From positions 1 through 10,165 of the forward strand of contig CANROY010000040.1 in the NCBI GenBank assembly GCA_947632355.1: a stretch of DNA of 10,165 bases, written 5' to 3'. This DNA comes from an uncultured Bacilli bacterium (GTDB lineage Bacteria; Bacillota_I; Bacilli_A; RF39; UBA660). The translations under genes and the position numbers were made by a program. The notes under the pieces are model-generated. The model saw only the letters and a list, made by a program, of their open reading frames with translations, was not told the origin of the DNA and did no database searches. Of this stretch, positions 1-6,013 are shown in pieces (position 1 is the stretch's first letter; each line of letters opens with the position of its first letter).

Positions 1-75
1 GAACGGTACGTACGGTGGTGTGAGAGGGTATCATATCAATAAAACTAAATTTATTGAAAATTTACTCTACTCGAT
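1..75 (+). mobile_element. 3' end of a group II intron (part of domain V, complete domain VI)
   Basis: The first bases (GTACGTACGGT) look like the 3' strand of a group II intron domain V; the 5' strand is off the window. Bases 21-73 fold into a domain VI-like hairpin: 22-24 pair with 70-72, A69 is unpaired, 25-30 pair with 63-68 (one G-U), and 36-43 pair perfectly with 50-57 around a six-base loop. A69 is seventh from the proposed end CTACTCGAT at 75, which is where the branch-point adenosine is expected. The 3' exon would start at 76. The reverse transcriptase/maturase, if present, lies upstream of base 1. The fold is read directly from the sequence; the family call rests on domain VI geometry and the familiar 3' end. 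Confidence 0.78.
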
Positions 76-173
76 TACCATTATTTATTTTACGTAACAT
101 TTTCCTTTCTATTTTAATAATTCTTTAAAAAAGTATTAAATCAATATATAGTTCAAACTAATACAAATTTGTT

Positions 174-182
174 TGATATAAT
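174..182 (+). promoter_or_regulatory. Extended -10 promoter element
   Basis: TGATATAAT fits the TGnTATAAT extended -10 pattern and lies about 27 bases before the start codon at 210. Only a weak -35 (TTCAAA, 152-157) is seen, at 19-bp spacing, as is usual when an extended -10 is present. It lies in the 3' exon flank of the intron, so the downstream gene need not depend on intron read-through. Confidence 0.5.
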
Positions 183-209
183 ATTTATTGTTAATGGAGG
201 TATTTAGTT

Positions 210-1325
210 ATGCATAATCGAGTAACTTTAATTTCTACGTTCGATGATAATAATTTAGAAAAGATAAATTTTTATATAAAAAGATTAAATGAAAAGTTAT
301 GCAAAGTTCCATTTGGTAAAAATATTAATCGTGAAATTGCTGATACTCTTCCATATCATTTTACTTTATCAGCATGGAATATTGAAGAGGAAGAAAATGT
401 TTTAAAAAGATTATCAAAAATTAAATTTCCTAAATTAAAAATATTAGTTAATAACGTTGAAATAATGAATGGAAAAGAAAATAGTTATGTACTATATTTT
501 AGTATTGAAGAAAATGAAAAATTAAAATTATTTCAAGAACAAATCTATCAAATTTTACCAAGTGAAAGATATAATCCAAAAACTTTTAAATTTTATATTA
601 CTATTCATATAGATAAAGATTATAACAAAATAGTAACAATGAAAAAACAAATATTACAAATCTTTAAACCTTTTGAATTAGAAGTTGATACATTTAGTTT
701 ATATGAAATTTATCCAGCTAAAATAGTGAAGCAATTTTCTTCGAAGACAGATAAAGATTATTTAAAAAAAATTGGTTTAACAACTATAAATAAATTTTTT
801 GCTTATTGTCAAAATGAGTTTCAATATGGTTGGATTGACCAATCGGGAAATAAACATTCTGGAGTAAACGATGCTAAAACGTATAGTCTACAAGCTCCTT
901 TAGAATTGTTAAAAAATCATTTAGGAATTTGTTGGGATATGACTGAATTATATCGTTATTGGTTTAATTTAATGACAAATCTTAAAATAGAAACGTATTA
1001 CATTTTTTATGATGATAATAAAGGTTGTCCTAGTCATTCTATTTTAGTTTTCTATAATTACGATAAAGTTTATTGGTTTGAACCTATGTTTACTGATAAT
1101 AATTGTTATTATAGTGGTATACACGAATATAATAATATTTCTGAATTATTAAATGATTTTAAAAATATTTTTATTAAGTATTCTTTGCAAAATAAAACGA
1201 TAAATTCGAATTATGATATAAATAAATTTTATCTTTATAAATATATGAAACCAAAATATCATATAAATGGATATGAAATGAGGCAACATATTGACAATAG
1301 TGCTTTGATAAATAGGAATATATAA
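210..1325 (+). CDS. 2H phosphoesterase-like / transglutaminase-like fusion protein
   Basis: A 371-residue protein with two recognisable parts and no signal peptide or membrane segment, so probably cytoplasmic. Residues about 1-175 resemble the 2'-5' RNA ligase/2H phosphoesterase fold: the first HxT motif is H50-F51-T52 in PYHFTLS, and the second half-motif reads FYITIHID, with Y129 where the second histidine would be expected and T131 kept. Residues about 185-300 resemble a transglutaminase-like cysteine fold, with C241 (GICWD), H276 (PSHS) and E291 (WFEP) as a plausible catalytic triad. The start is supported by GGAGG at 196-200, nine bases upstream. Known 2H enzymes act on cyclic phosphates or 2'-5' RNA linkages; the substrate here cannot be told. 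The gene stands alone. The transglutaminase-like half is the firmer active-site call; the 2H half may be a binding domain. Confidence 0.72.
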   Translation: MHNRVTLISTFDDNNLEKINFYIKRLNEKLCKVPFGKNINREIADTLPYHFTLSAWNIEEEENVLKRLSKIKFPKLKILVNNVEIMNGKENSYVLYFSIEENEKLKLFQEQIYQILPSERYNPKTFKFYITIHIDKDYNKIVTMKKQILQIFKPFELEVDTFSLYEIYPAKIVKQFSSKTDKDYLKKIGLTTINKFFAYCQNEFQYGWIDQSGNKHSGVNDAKTYSLQAPLELLKNHLGICWDMTELYRYWFNLMTNLKIETYYIFYDDNKGCPSHSILVFYNYDKVYWFEPMFTDNNCYYSGIHEYNNISELLNDFKNIFIKYSLQNKTINSNYDINKFYLYKYMKPKYHINGYEMRQHIDNSALINRNI

Positions 1326-1347
1326 TTTTTTAAGCAATAAATAATGT

Positions 1348-1376
1348 TTGCACAATATAATCGATTTTGTTAAAAT
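1348..1376 (+). promoter_or_regulatory. Weak candidate promoter
   Basis: TTGCAC (1348-1353) and TAAAAT (1371-1376) are 17 bp apart and precede the gene at 1431. The -35 matches the consensus at only three positions. A TATAAT at 1356-1361 is an alternative -10, but without a good -35. Confidence 0.3.
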
Positions 1377-1430
1377 TAATTCATCAAGTGTTGCTAATTT
1401 AATAAACTTAAAAATTAGAGGTGATAAAAA

Positions 1431-2069
1431 TTGAATAAAGTATTTTTATATTTGTACCCTATTGAAGAATATACAAAAATGTTTTTATTTCATAATGATG
1501 ATTTTTATGATAAATGGAATATCAAGAGACCTCTTCCTATATTGAATGAATGTATACAAAAAAGATATAGAGAGAAAGGCTATCAAGTGGTTTTTGTTTT
1601 GTATCCAGATAAAAATATATATGGAATTGTTCCAAAGCCGGAAGATAAAATCATTTATACTGATGTTACGTTTGATGAAGCAAGTGCTTGTTTAAGTGAT
1701 GGTACCGAAAAGAAAGATTTCATACCAAAATACCCAAATGAGCAATTATTACTAAAACAATTAGGTAATATAGATGAATTAGTTATTGGTGGGTATCATT
1801 TTAGAGATTGTGTAAAAAGGGTTGGAGAAGTTGCTATGAATATGGGAATTCGTACAACTATTGACTTAGATTTAACAGACCTTTTCTTTAATTTATATAA
1901 ACAAGAAGATTATTTTAATATAAACGAATATAATTCTGAAAAGTTTAAAAGACAAATGATACAACAAGATTTAATTTATGGCGAAGAATACGCATTAGAA
2001 CTATTTAATAATATGTTTTCTAATCCTGTTTATGGCTTTTCTAATGAAGAGTTAGGACATAAAAAGTAA
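1431..2069 (+). CDS. Hypothetical protein, 212 residues, TTG start
   Basis: I do not recognise this family. The protein is soluble-looking, with no signal peptide or transmembrane stretch. It starts MNKVFLYLYPIEEYTKM. A central hydrophobic strand (DELVIGGYHF) leads into C127 and a helix, then a strand ending in acidic residues (IRTTIDLDLTD), an alternating alpha/beta pattern. The strand-Cys-helix-strand order recalls isochorismatase-type hydrolases, but no catalytic Asp/Lys can be assigned, so that name is not given. TTG at 1431 is chosen because AGAGGTG (1417-1423) sits seven bases upstream and the N-terminus reads as a natural first strand. It follows the fusion gene after 105 bases and ends at a strong terminator, so it may be a single-gene unit or the tail of the upstream transcript. 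Confidence 0.7.
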   Translation: MNKVFLYLYPIEEYTKMFLFHNDDFYDKWNIKRPLPILNECIQKRYREKGYQVVFVLYPDKNIYGIVPKPEDKIIYTDVTFDEASACLSDGTEKKDFIPKYPNEQLLLKQLGNIDELVIGGYHFRDCVKRVGEVAMNMGIRTTIDLDLTDLFFNLYKQEDYFNINEYNSEKFKRQMIQQDLIYGEEYALELFNNMFSNPVYGFSNEELGHKK

Positions 2070-2072
2070 AAC

Positions 2073-2099
2073 AAACACACTAAAAAAGAGTGTGTTTTT
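2073..2099. terminator. Bidirectional intrinsic terminator
   Basis: A perfect 9-bp stem (AAACACACT 2073-2081 with AGTGTGTTT 2089-2097) has a seven-base A-rich loop. It is followed by a T run on the plus strand, and on the minus strand by the complement of the A-rich stretch before 2073. It lies between the convergent stops at 2069 and 2106 and can serve both the 212-residue gene and the chaperonin operon. Confidence 0.85.
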
Positions 2100-2105
2100 A
2101 AATGC

Positions 2106-3632
2106 TTATAATTCCGTATATTCACTTGTTTTGTTTAAATTTTCTTGATGCTCATTAATAATTAAACTTGTTGTTGTAAGAAGCATTGTAGCAATAGAAC
2201 AGGCATTTTCTAGGGCTTGCTTTACTACTTTATAAACATCAATAACTTCTGTATTTAAAATACTTTCGTACTCTTCTGTGGCTACATTATAAAGCACTTG
2301 CATATTTTCTTGTTCAAGCCTTTTTAACACTTCCTCATTATTTAAACCAGCATTAGCAAGAATTTGCTTAAAGGGTATTTCTAAAGCCTTTTTAAAGATA
2401 AAATCACTTTCTTCTTCTATTTTCATTTTTTTAGCAATTTTTAAAAGAGAAAGTCCCCCTCCAAGTAAAGTTCCTTCACTTGCACTATCTAACGCCCATA
2501 AAGCATCAACAAGACGCATTTTCTTTTCGTGGCATTCGGTTTTTGTAGAAGCACCTATTTTAATCGTTGCAAGTCCATTTAAAAACATAGCAATTCTTTG
2601 ATGATAAAATTCTTGGTCAAATTCGTCTTTTATTTCTATACTTTCTTCTTTTAATTGTTTAGCATAGTCTTTTGTTTCTTTAGAAGGAGTAAAAGAAATC
2701 GTAGCAGTGTCACTCGTAAACGTAATGCTTTCTAGAACACCGAAATTCTCTTTATTCTTATGTGTTAGAAATTCCAAATCTTTTTGTATTCTTTTGTGCA
2801 TCATCCCATAAGCATTTATTTTGAAAAGAACACAGGATAGGGTATTTTCTTGATTTAGATATACACAATTTTGTAGAAAAGTTTCAGAAAATTCATTAGC
2901 AAGAAAAAGAAGACATTTTTTATTTTGAATGGCATCGTTGATGAATGTGCTATAAGCATCTATTTCTTCGACATTATCTTCTAGAAAAAGAAGGGTAGGG
3001 TGTTCATAATGACAACTATCTTGTCCTTTTAAAAAGAGAGGGCTTGCAAGTTCTATAGGAAAGGAATACCCTTTTTGATATGTCACTTCTAAAGTTGGGA
3101 AATTAACTTCTTGAATCTGAATTCCTTCTTTGGTTTTAATTTTTTGATATACTTCGTTTATAAAGAAACCCATTTCTTTATCATTCGCAGCAATTTTAGC
3201 AATGCTTTCATACTCTTTTTTAGAAGGCATTCTTTTTTCTTCTTCTAACAATTTTAAAACGTACTCTAAACTTTTTTCTAGATTCTTTTTAAGAAGCATG
3301 GGTTGCATTCCTTTTTTGATTAAATCAAGACTTAAATCAAAAATACTTTCTAATAGTACTAGAGTCGTTGTTGTCCCATCTCCAACCATCATATCTGTTT
3401 TTAAAGAAGCTTCTTTGGCAATTTCTAAAATGGTATTGATTACTTCATCACTAGATTCTATATTGCGAGCAATGGTTGCACCATCATTCGTAATAAACGG
3501 CGTAAATAAAGAATGGTCAATGATTACATTTTTTCCTTTCGGTCCAAGCGTTTCTTTTACGGTATCACATAACAAATGAATGGCTTCTTGCATAGAGGAA
3601 TACAACTCTTCTTTTCTTAATACTTTCTTCAT
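2106..3632 (-). CDS. groEL: Divergent GroEL/Hsp60-type chaperonin
   Basis: A 508-residue group I chaperonin homologue, shorter than the usual 540 or so. ATPase signatures are kept: LGPKG (29-33), NDG with D50, GDGTTT with D85, and D376 in VDALWALD, matching the catalytic aspartate of E. coli GroEL (D398), followed by a GGG turn. The C-terminal NVATEEYESI segment is also typical. The apical domain is much altered, and the C-terminal Gly-Gly-Met tail is missing (it ends TSEYTEL). Canonical GroEL forms a double ring with GroES and folds proteins; no GroES gene is adjacent. The start at 3632 is preferred over an in-frame ATG at 3665: GGAGGTGG (3650-3643) precedes it, and its ATG overlaps the upstream stop as ATGA, implying translational coupling. 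It is the last gene of the radical SAM operon. The sequence suggests a working ATPase with a changed client or co-chaperonin surface; whether the genome has another GroEL is unknown. Confidence 0.88.
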   Translation of the reverse strand: MKKVLRKEELYSSMQEAIHLLCDTVKETLGPKGKNVIIDHSLFTPFITNDGATIARNIESSDEVINTILEIAKEASLKTDMMVGDGTTTTLVLLESIFDLSLDLIKKGMQPMLLKKNLEKSLEYVLKLLEEEKRMPSKKEYESIAKIAANDKEMGFFINEVYQKIKTKEGIQIQEVNFPTLEVTYQKGYSFPIELASPLFLKGQDSCHYEHPTLLFLEDNVEEIDAYSTFINDAIQNKKCLLFLANEFSETFLQNCVYLNQENTLSCVLFKINAYGMMHKRIQKDLEFLTHKNKENFGVLESITFTSDTATISFTPSKETKDYAKQLKEESIEIKDEFDQEFYHQRIAMFLNGLATIKIGASTKTECHEKKMRLVDALWALDSASEGTLLGGGLSLLKIAKKMKIEEESDFIFKKALEIPFKQILANAGLNNEEVLKRLEQENMQVLYNVATEEYESILNTEVIDVYKVVKQALENACSIATMLLTTTSLIINEHQENLNKTSEYTEL

Positions 3633-4372
3633 CTTTCTTCTTCCACCTCCAACATATATTTCCAATATTTTTTAGGCATAAAATTCATTCGGCATCGTTC
3701 ATTTCTACGTTCTCGAATACCAATGGTTTTATAAAATGTTTTCCATAACTCTCCAATTGTTTTTTCTTCTTCGCTTGCGATTACTTCGAAAGAAAGAGTA
3801 TCGGCATCAACAAGAATATACTTTTTCTTATCATATAAACTTAGTATGTTTCTTTTCACATCTTTTATGATCCAATACTCATTTTTTAAACGCTTTTGAA
3901 AATGATTCGATAAAAGTCTTAAACAATCACTTGATGGTTCTATTTCTGCATATAAAATATGATTTTGTAGTTCCTTAAAACGAACAAATCCTTTGTATTT
4001 ATGACATTCATTACGAACCATTTGAGAAATCTTTATGACTTTGTCTACACATTTTAAATATCGATAGTTTAAAATGTTTGTTTTATACTTTAACCCATTT
4101 AAGTAAAAGTAATATAAAATAAGTTCTTTGTTTTCAACATCAGATAAGAAAACGTAATACGTAGTATGGAATGCTCGAATGCCAATGGTTTCTATAATAC
4201 GAGAAAGAATCTCTTCTTTTTCAGGAATGTCTAAAGTAACGACTTGGTCAAGTAGAGTACCTGTGTAACTTGTATTTTTAATTTGGAAAGGTTTTATTTT
4301 ATGTTCTATTAAATAAACAATTAAGTTTAGAAGATGTAAAAATGTATCTTGGTATATATAAACGCTATTCAT
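3629..4372 (-). CDS. DUF4130-domain DNA metabolism protein (TIGR03915 type), partner of the radical SAM protein
   Basis: A 247-residue soluble protein. Its C-terminal part, from about residue 201, carries the DUF4130-type signature: an ELWKTFYKTIGI helix, then RERRNERCRMNFMPKKYW up to the C-terminus. The N-terminal two thirds (tyrosine-rich, starting MNSVYIYQDTF) fits the TIGR03915 family of probable DNA metabolism proteins, which typically sits beside the radical SAM family TIGR03916. That is the case here: it begins inside the end of the radical SAM gene (8-nt overlap). Its stop overlaps the chaperonin start by four bases. Role inferred from family: DNA repair or base modification together with the radical SAM enzyme. 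The reaction is not established and no catalytic residues can be assigned. Length matches the family, and nothing suggests decay. Confidence 0.85.
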   Translation of the reverse strand: MNSVYIYQDTFLHLLNLIVYLIEHKIKPFQIKNTSYTGTLLDQVVTLDIPEKEEILSRIIETIGIRAFHTTYYVFLSDVENKELILYYFYLNGLKYKTNILNYRYLKCVDKVIKISQMVRNECHKYKGFVRFKELQNHILYAEIEPSSDCLRLLSNHFQKRLKNEYWIIKDVKRNILSLYDKKKYILVDADTLSFEVIASEEEKTIGELWKTFYKTIGIRERRNERCRMNFMPKKYWKYMLEVEEER

Positions 4373-5579
4373 GAAATAACCTCAATTGTTCATACTCTTT
4401 TTTAATAGGTTTTTTTTCTTCTAAAACTAAATTGGCTTCAATAAATTCTTTTTTGCATAAACTAGGATTTAATAAATATTGATGGTTGCACGTAATAAAA
4501 TACTTGGCTCTTTTTAAAACAACACCCATCTTTTTTAAATCCTCAAAAGTTAAAGTAAATACTTTTCGAGAAGCTATAATTCGTTTGGCACTTGTAACAC
4601 CAATTCCAGGGACTTTTAAAAGTTCTAAATAGGAACAGGTATTTACTTCTTTTGGATACTCTTCTAAATGATGAAGAGCATAATCACATTTTGGGTCTAC
4701 TAAAATATTGAAGTTGGGATTTTTGGTACTTAATAAATCACTTACTTTAAAATGGTAATAACGAAGGAGCCAGTCAGCTTGGTAAAGGCGATTCTCTCGT
4801 TTCAATGGTGGTTCTTTTAAACTTGGCAAAAGTTTGTCGTGGTTTACACCTATATAAGCAGAATAAAAAACACGTTTTAATTGATAGTTTTGATACATAG
4901 ATGCACTTTTATTCATAATTTCATAGTCGCTTTCTTTTGTAGCACCAATAATCATTTGGGTACTTTGTCCTGCTGGAACAAATTTTTTATTTCTATTTTC
5001 TTTCACGTAATGCATAATGTTTTCGACATTTTTGCTTTTTTTATTGGGAGCAAGTAACTTTAAACCATTTTCCGTTGATAGTTCTACATTGGCACTAAGT
5101 CGATCTACGTATTTTCCTAGTTCTTTTAAGTATCTTTCACTCGCACCGGGTATGGCTTTACAATGGATATATCCTCCAAAGTGATACTTTTTACGCAAAA
5201 GTATGACAGTTTTTAATAACAGTTCCATTGTGTAATCAGGGCTTTTGATGATACCGGAACTTAAAAACAAACCTTCAATATAATTACGACGATAAAAGTT
5301 TAAAGTAATTTCACAGACTTCTTCTGGTGTAAACAAAGCACGCTTTACCGTATTACTTTTACGATTCAAACAATATTTACAATCGAAGATACAAATATTG
5401 GTCATTAAGATTTTTAATAGAGAGATACATCTTCCGTCACTTGCAAAAGAGTGGCATATGCCTGAAAAGGCAGTAGCACCCATTCCTTTTTCGCTTTTTC
5501 TTGTGCTTCCACTTGAAGAACAAGAGGCATCGTATTTAGCACTATCAGCAAGAATCGTTAACTTTTCTTTTAAGTCCAT
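4365..5579 (-). CDS. Putative DNA modification/repair radical SAM protein (TIGR03916 type)
   Basis: A 404-residue enzyme. The radical SAM cluster motif CxxxCxxC is C63, C67 and C70 (ICIFDCKYC), which would bind a 4Fe-4S cluster and S-adenosylmethionine. Further cysteines at 20, 42 and 51 lie in the N-terminal extension, whose sequence (KYDASCSSSG, then GICHSFASDGRC) is characteristic of this family. Near residues 317-339 a helix-hairpin-helix motif (KVPGIGVTSAKRI) indicates non-specific DNA binding. Family knowledge: these proteins co-occur with DUF4130/TIGR03915 partners and are linked to uracil-DNA-glycosylase-type proteins; the actual reaction is unknown. ATG at 5579 has GGTGA at 5590-5586, six bases upstream. 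It is the first gene of the three-gene operon and has its own promoter overlapping a LexA-like palindrome. Confidence 0.9.
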   Translation of the reverse strand: MDLKEKLTILADSAKYDASCSSSGSTRKSEKGMGATAFSGICHSFASDGRCISLLKILMTNICIFDCKYCLNRKSNTVKRALFTPEEVCEITLNFYRRNYIEGLFLSSGIIKSPDYTMELLLKTVILLRKKYHFGGYIHCKAIPGASERYLKELGKYVDRLSANVELSTENGLKLLAPNKKSKNVENIMHYVKENRNKKFVPAGQSTQMIIGATKESDYEIMNKSASMYQNYQLKRVFYSAYIGVNHDKLLPSLKEPPLKRENRLYQADWLLRYYHFKVSDLLSTKNPNFNILVDPKCDYALHHLEEYPKEVNTCSYLELLKVPGIGVTSAKRIIASRKVFTLTFEDLKKMGVVLKRAKYFITCNHQYLLNPSLCKKEFIEANLVLEEKKPIKKEYEQLRLFHE

Positions 5580-5596
5580 ATAAAATCACCAAGTTT

Positions 5597-5625
5597 ATTA
5601 TAGTATAGAAAAAAATAAAATTCAA
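5597..5625 (-). promoter_or_regulatory. Sigma-A-type promoter of the radical SAM-DUF4130-chaperonin operon
   Basis: On the minus strand, TTGAAT (5625-5620) and a perfect TATAAT (5602-5597) are 17 bp apart, just upstream of the ribosome binding site at 5590-5586. The -35 overlaps one end of the palindrome at 5623-5636, so a factor bound there would block polymerase. Confidence 0.6.
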
Positions 5626-5636
5626 ACAAATGTTTG
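5623..5636. promoter_or_regulatory. Palindromic operator, LexA/SOS-box-like
   Basis: CAAACAAATGTTTG is a perfect 6-2-6 inverted repeat. It has the frame of the Gram-positive SOS box (CGAAC-N4-GTTCG) with the inner G/C pair changed symmetrically to A/T. It overlaps the -35 of a DNA repair operon, which is where a LexA repressor would act. The palindrome is seen directly; LexA as the binder is inferred from resemblance and context. Confidence 0.45.
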
Positions 5637-5659
5637 CGTAATTGACATGGTAATTTTTG

Positions 5660-5896
5660 TTAATTATCCTCTTCTTTTAGAATACTTTTGGGATAAGGTT
5701 TTCTTTCATCGGTTAAGTAGAGTATATAATCAGTACTTGTTTTATAAAATTGAGCGAGTTTTACTAAAATGTCATTCGGAATATTTACATCGTTTTCATA
5801 ATGCGAATAACCTCTTTGAGACATATTTAATATTTTCGCCAAATCTTTTTGTAATAAATCTTTATCTTCTCTTAATTCCTTAAGTCTTGTTTTCAT
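5660..5896 (-). CDS. XRE-family helix-turn-helix transcriptional regulator
   Basis: A 78-residue Cro/C1-type DNA-binding protein. The five-helix HTH domain fills residues 1-65: LKELREDKDLLQKDLAKIL is helix 1-2, NMSQRGYSHYEND is the recognition region, and LVKLAQFYKTSTDYIL the closing helices. A short charged tail follows, with no metabolite-binding or peptidase domain. ATG at 5896 is chosen: AGGTGA (5907-5902) lies directly upstream. An in-frame GTG at 5905 falls inside that Shine-Dalgarno and is unlikely. It faces away from the membrane protein gene at 6014, with three operator-like repeats between them, so it probably represses that promoter and perhaps itself. No clear promoter is seen for its own transcript. 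It reads towards the radical SAM operon, and no terminator is visible between them, so read-through is possible. Confidence 0.9.
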   Translation of the reverse strand: MKTRLKELREDKDLLQKDLAKILNMSQRGYSHYENDVNIPNDILVKLAQFYKTSTDYILYLTDERKPYPKSILKEEDN

Positions 5897-5922
5897 ATTT
5901 TTCACCTAATTGTATTAAAACA

Positions 5923-5995
5923 CAGTCTGAATACGGCTATTGACTTTTAGCCTTAATATGGCTATAATGATTTTAGAATAGCCTAGATACGGCTA
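5923..5995. promoter_or_regulatory. Three tandem operators TAGCC-N7-GGCTA
   Basis: Two perfect copies of a 17-bp inverted repeat lie at 5948-5964 and 5979-5995, each with spacer TTAATAT or TAGATAC. A third at 5923-5939 has an intact right half (GGCTA) and a degenerate left half (CAGTC). Start-to-start distances are 25 and 31 bp. The middle copy occupies the spacer of the 5940-5968 promoter and the third lies over the expected transcription start. They are most simply binding sites for the adjacent XRE-family dimer. Confidence 0.8.
5940..5968 (+). promoter_or_regulatory. Strong sigma-A promoter of the membrane protein gene
   Basis: TTGACT (5940-5945) and TATAAT (5963-5968) are separated by exactly 17 bp, close to consensus. 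The operator at 5948-5964 fills the spacer, so this promoter should be strong but tightly repressible. Confidence 0.85.
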
Positions 5996-6013
5996 CAAAA
6001 TAGGAGAATAAAA

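Noticed and set aside
1149..1355. 68-residue minus-strand open frame over the end of the fusion gene
   Set aside because: It is an A/T-driven shadow frame antisense to a well-supported gene, with no domain or start signal.
1740..1890. Isochorismatase-like signature in the 212-residue protein
   Set aside because: The strand-Cys-helix pattern is suggestive, but the N-terminal catalytic Asp and the Lys of the triad cannot be placed, so the name is not supported.
3202..3579. 125-residue plus-strand open frame inside the chaperonin gene
   Set aside because: It is antisense to the strongly conserved chaperonin N-terminus, has no ribosome binding site and shows no family features.
3633..3665. ATG at 3665 as the start of the chaperonin
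   Set aside because: It would add a non-homologous MEIYVGGGRRK peptide encoded by the Shine-Dalgarno region and enlarge the overlap with the DUF4130 gene.
5642..5670. TTGACA at 5642-5647 on the plus strand as a -35 element
   Set aside because: The sequence 17 bp downstream (TATCCT) is a poor -10, and it would drive transcription antisense to the XRE gene with no gene to serve.
5897..5905. GTG at 5905 as the start of the XRE regulator
   Set aside because: It lies within the AGGTGA Shine-Dalgarno that is correctly spaced for ATG 5896.
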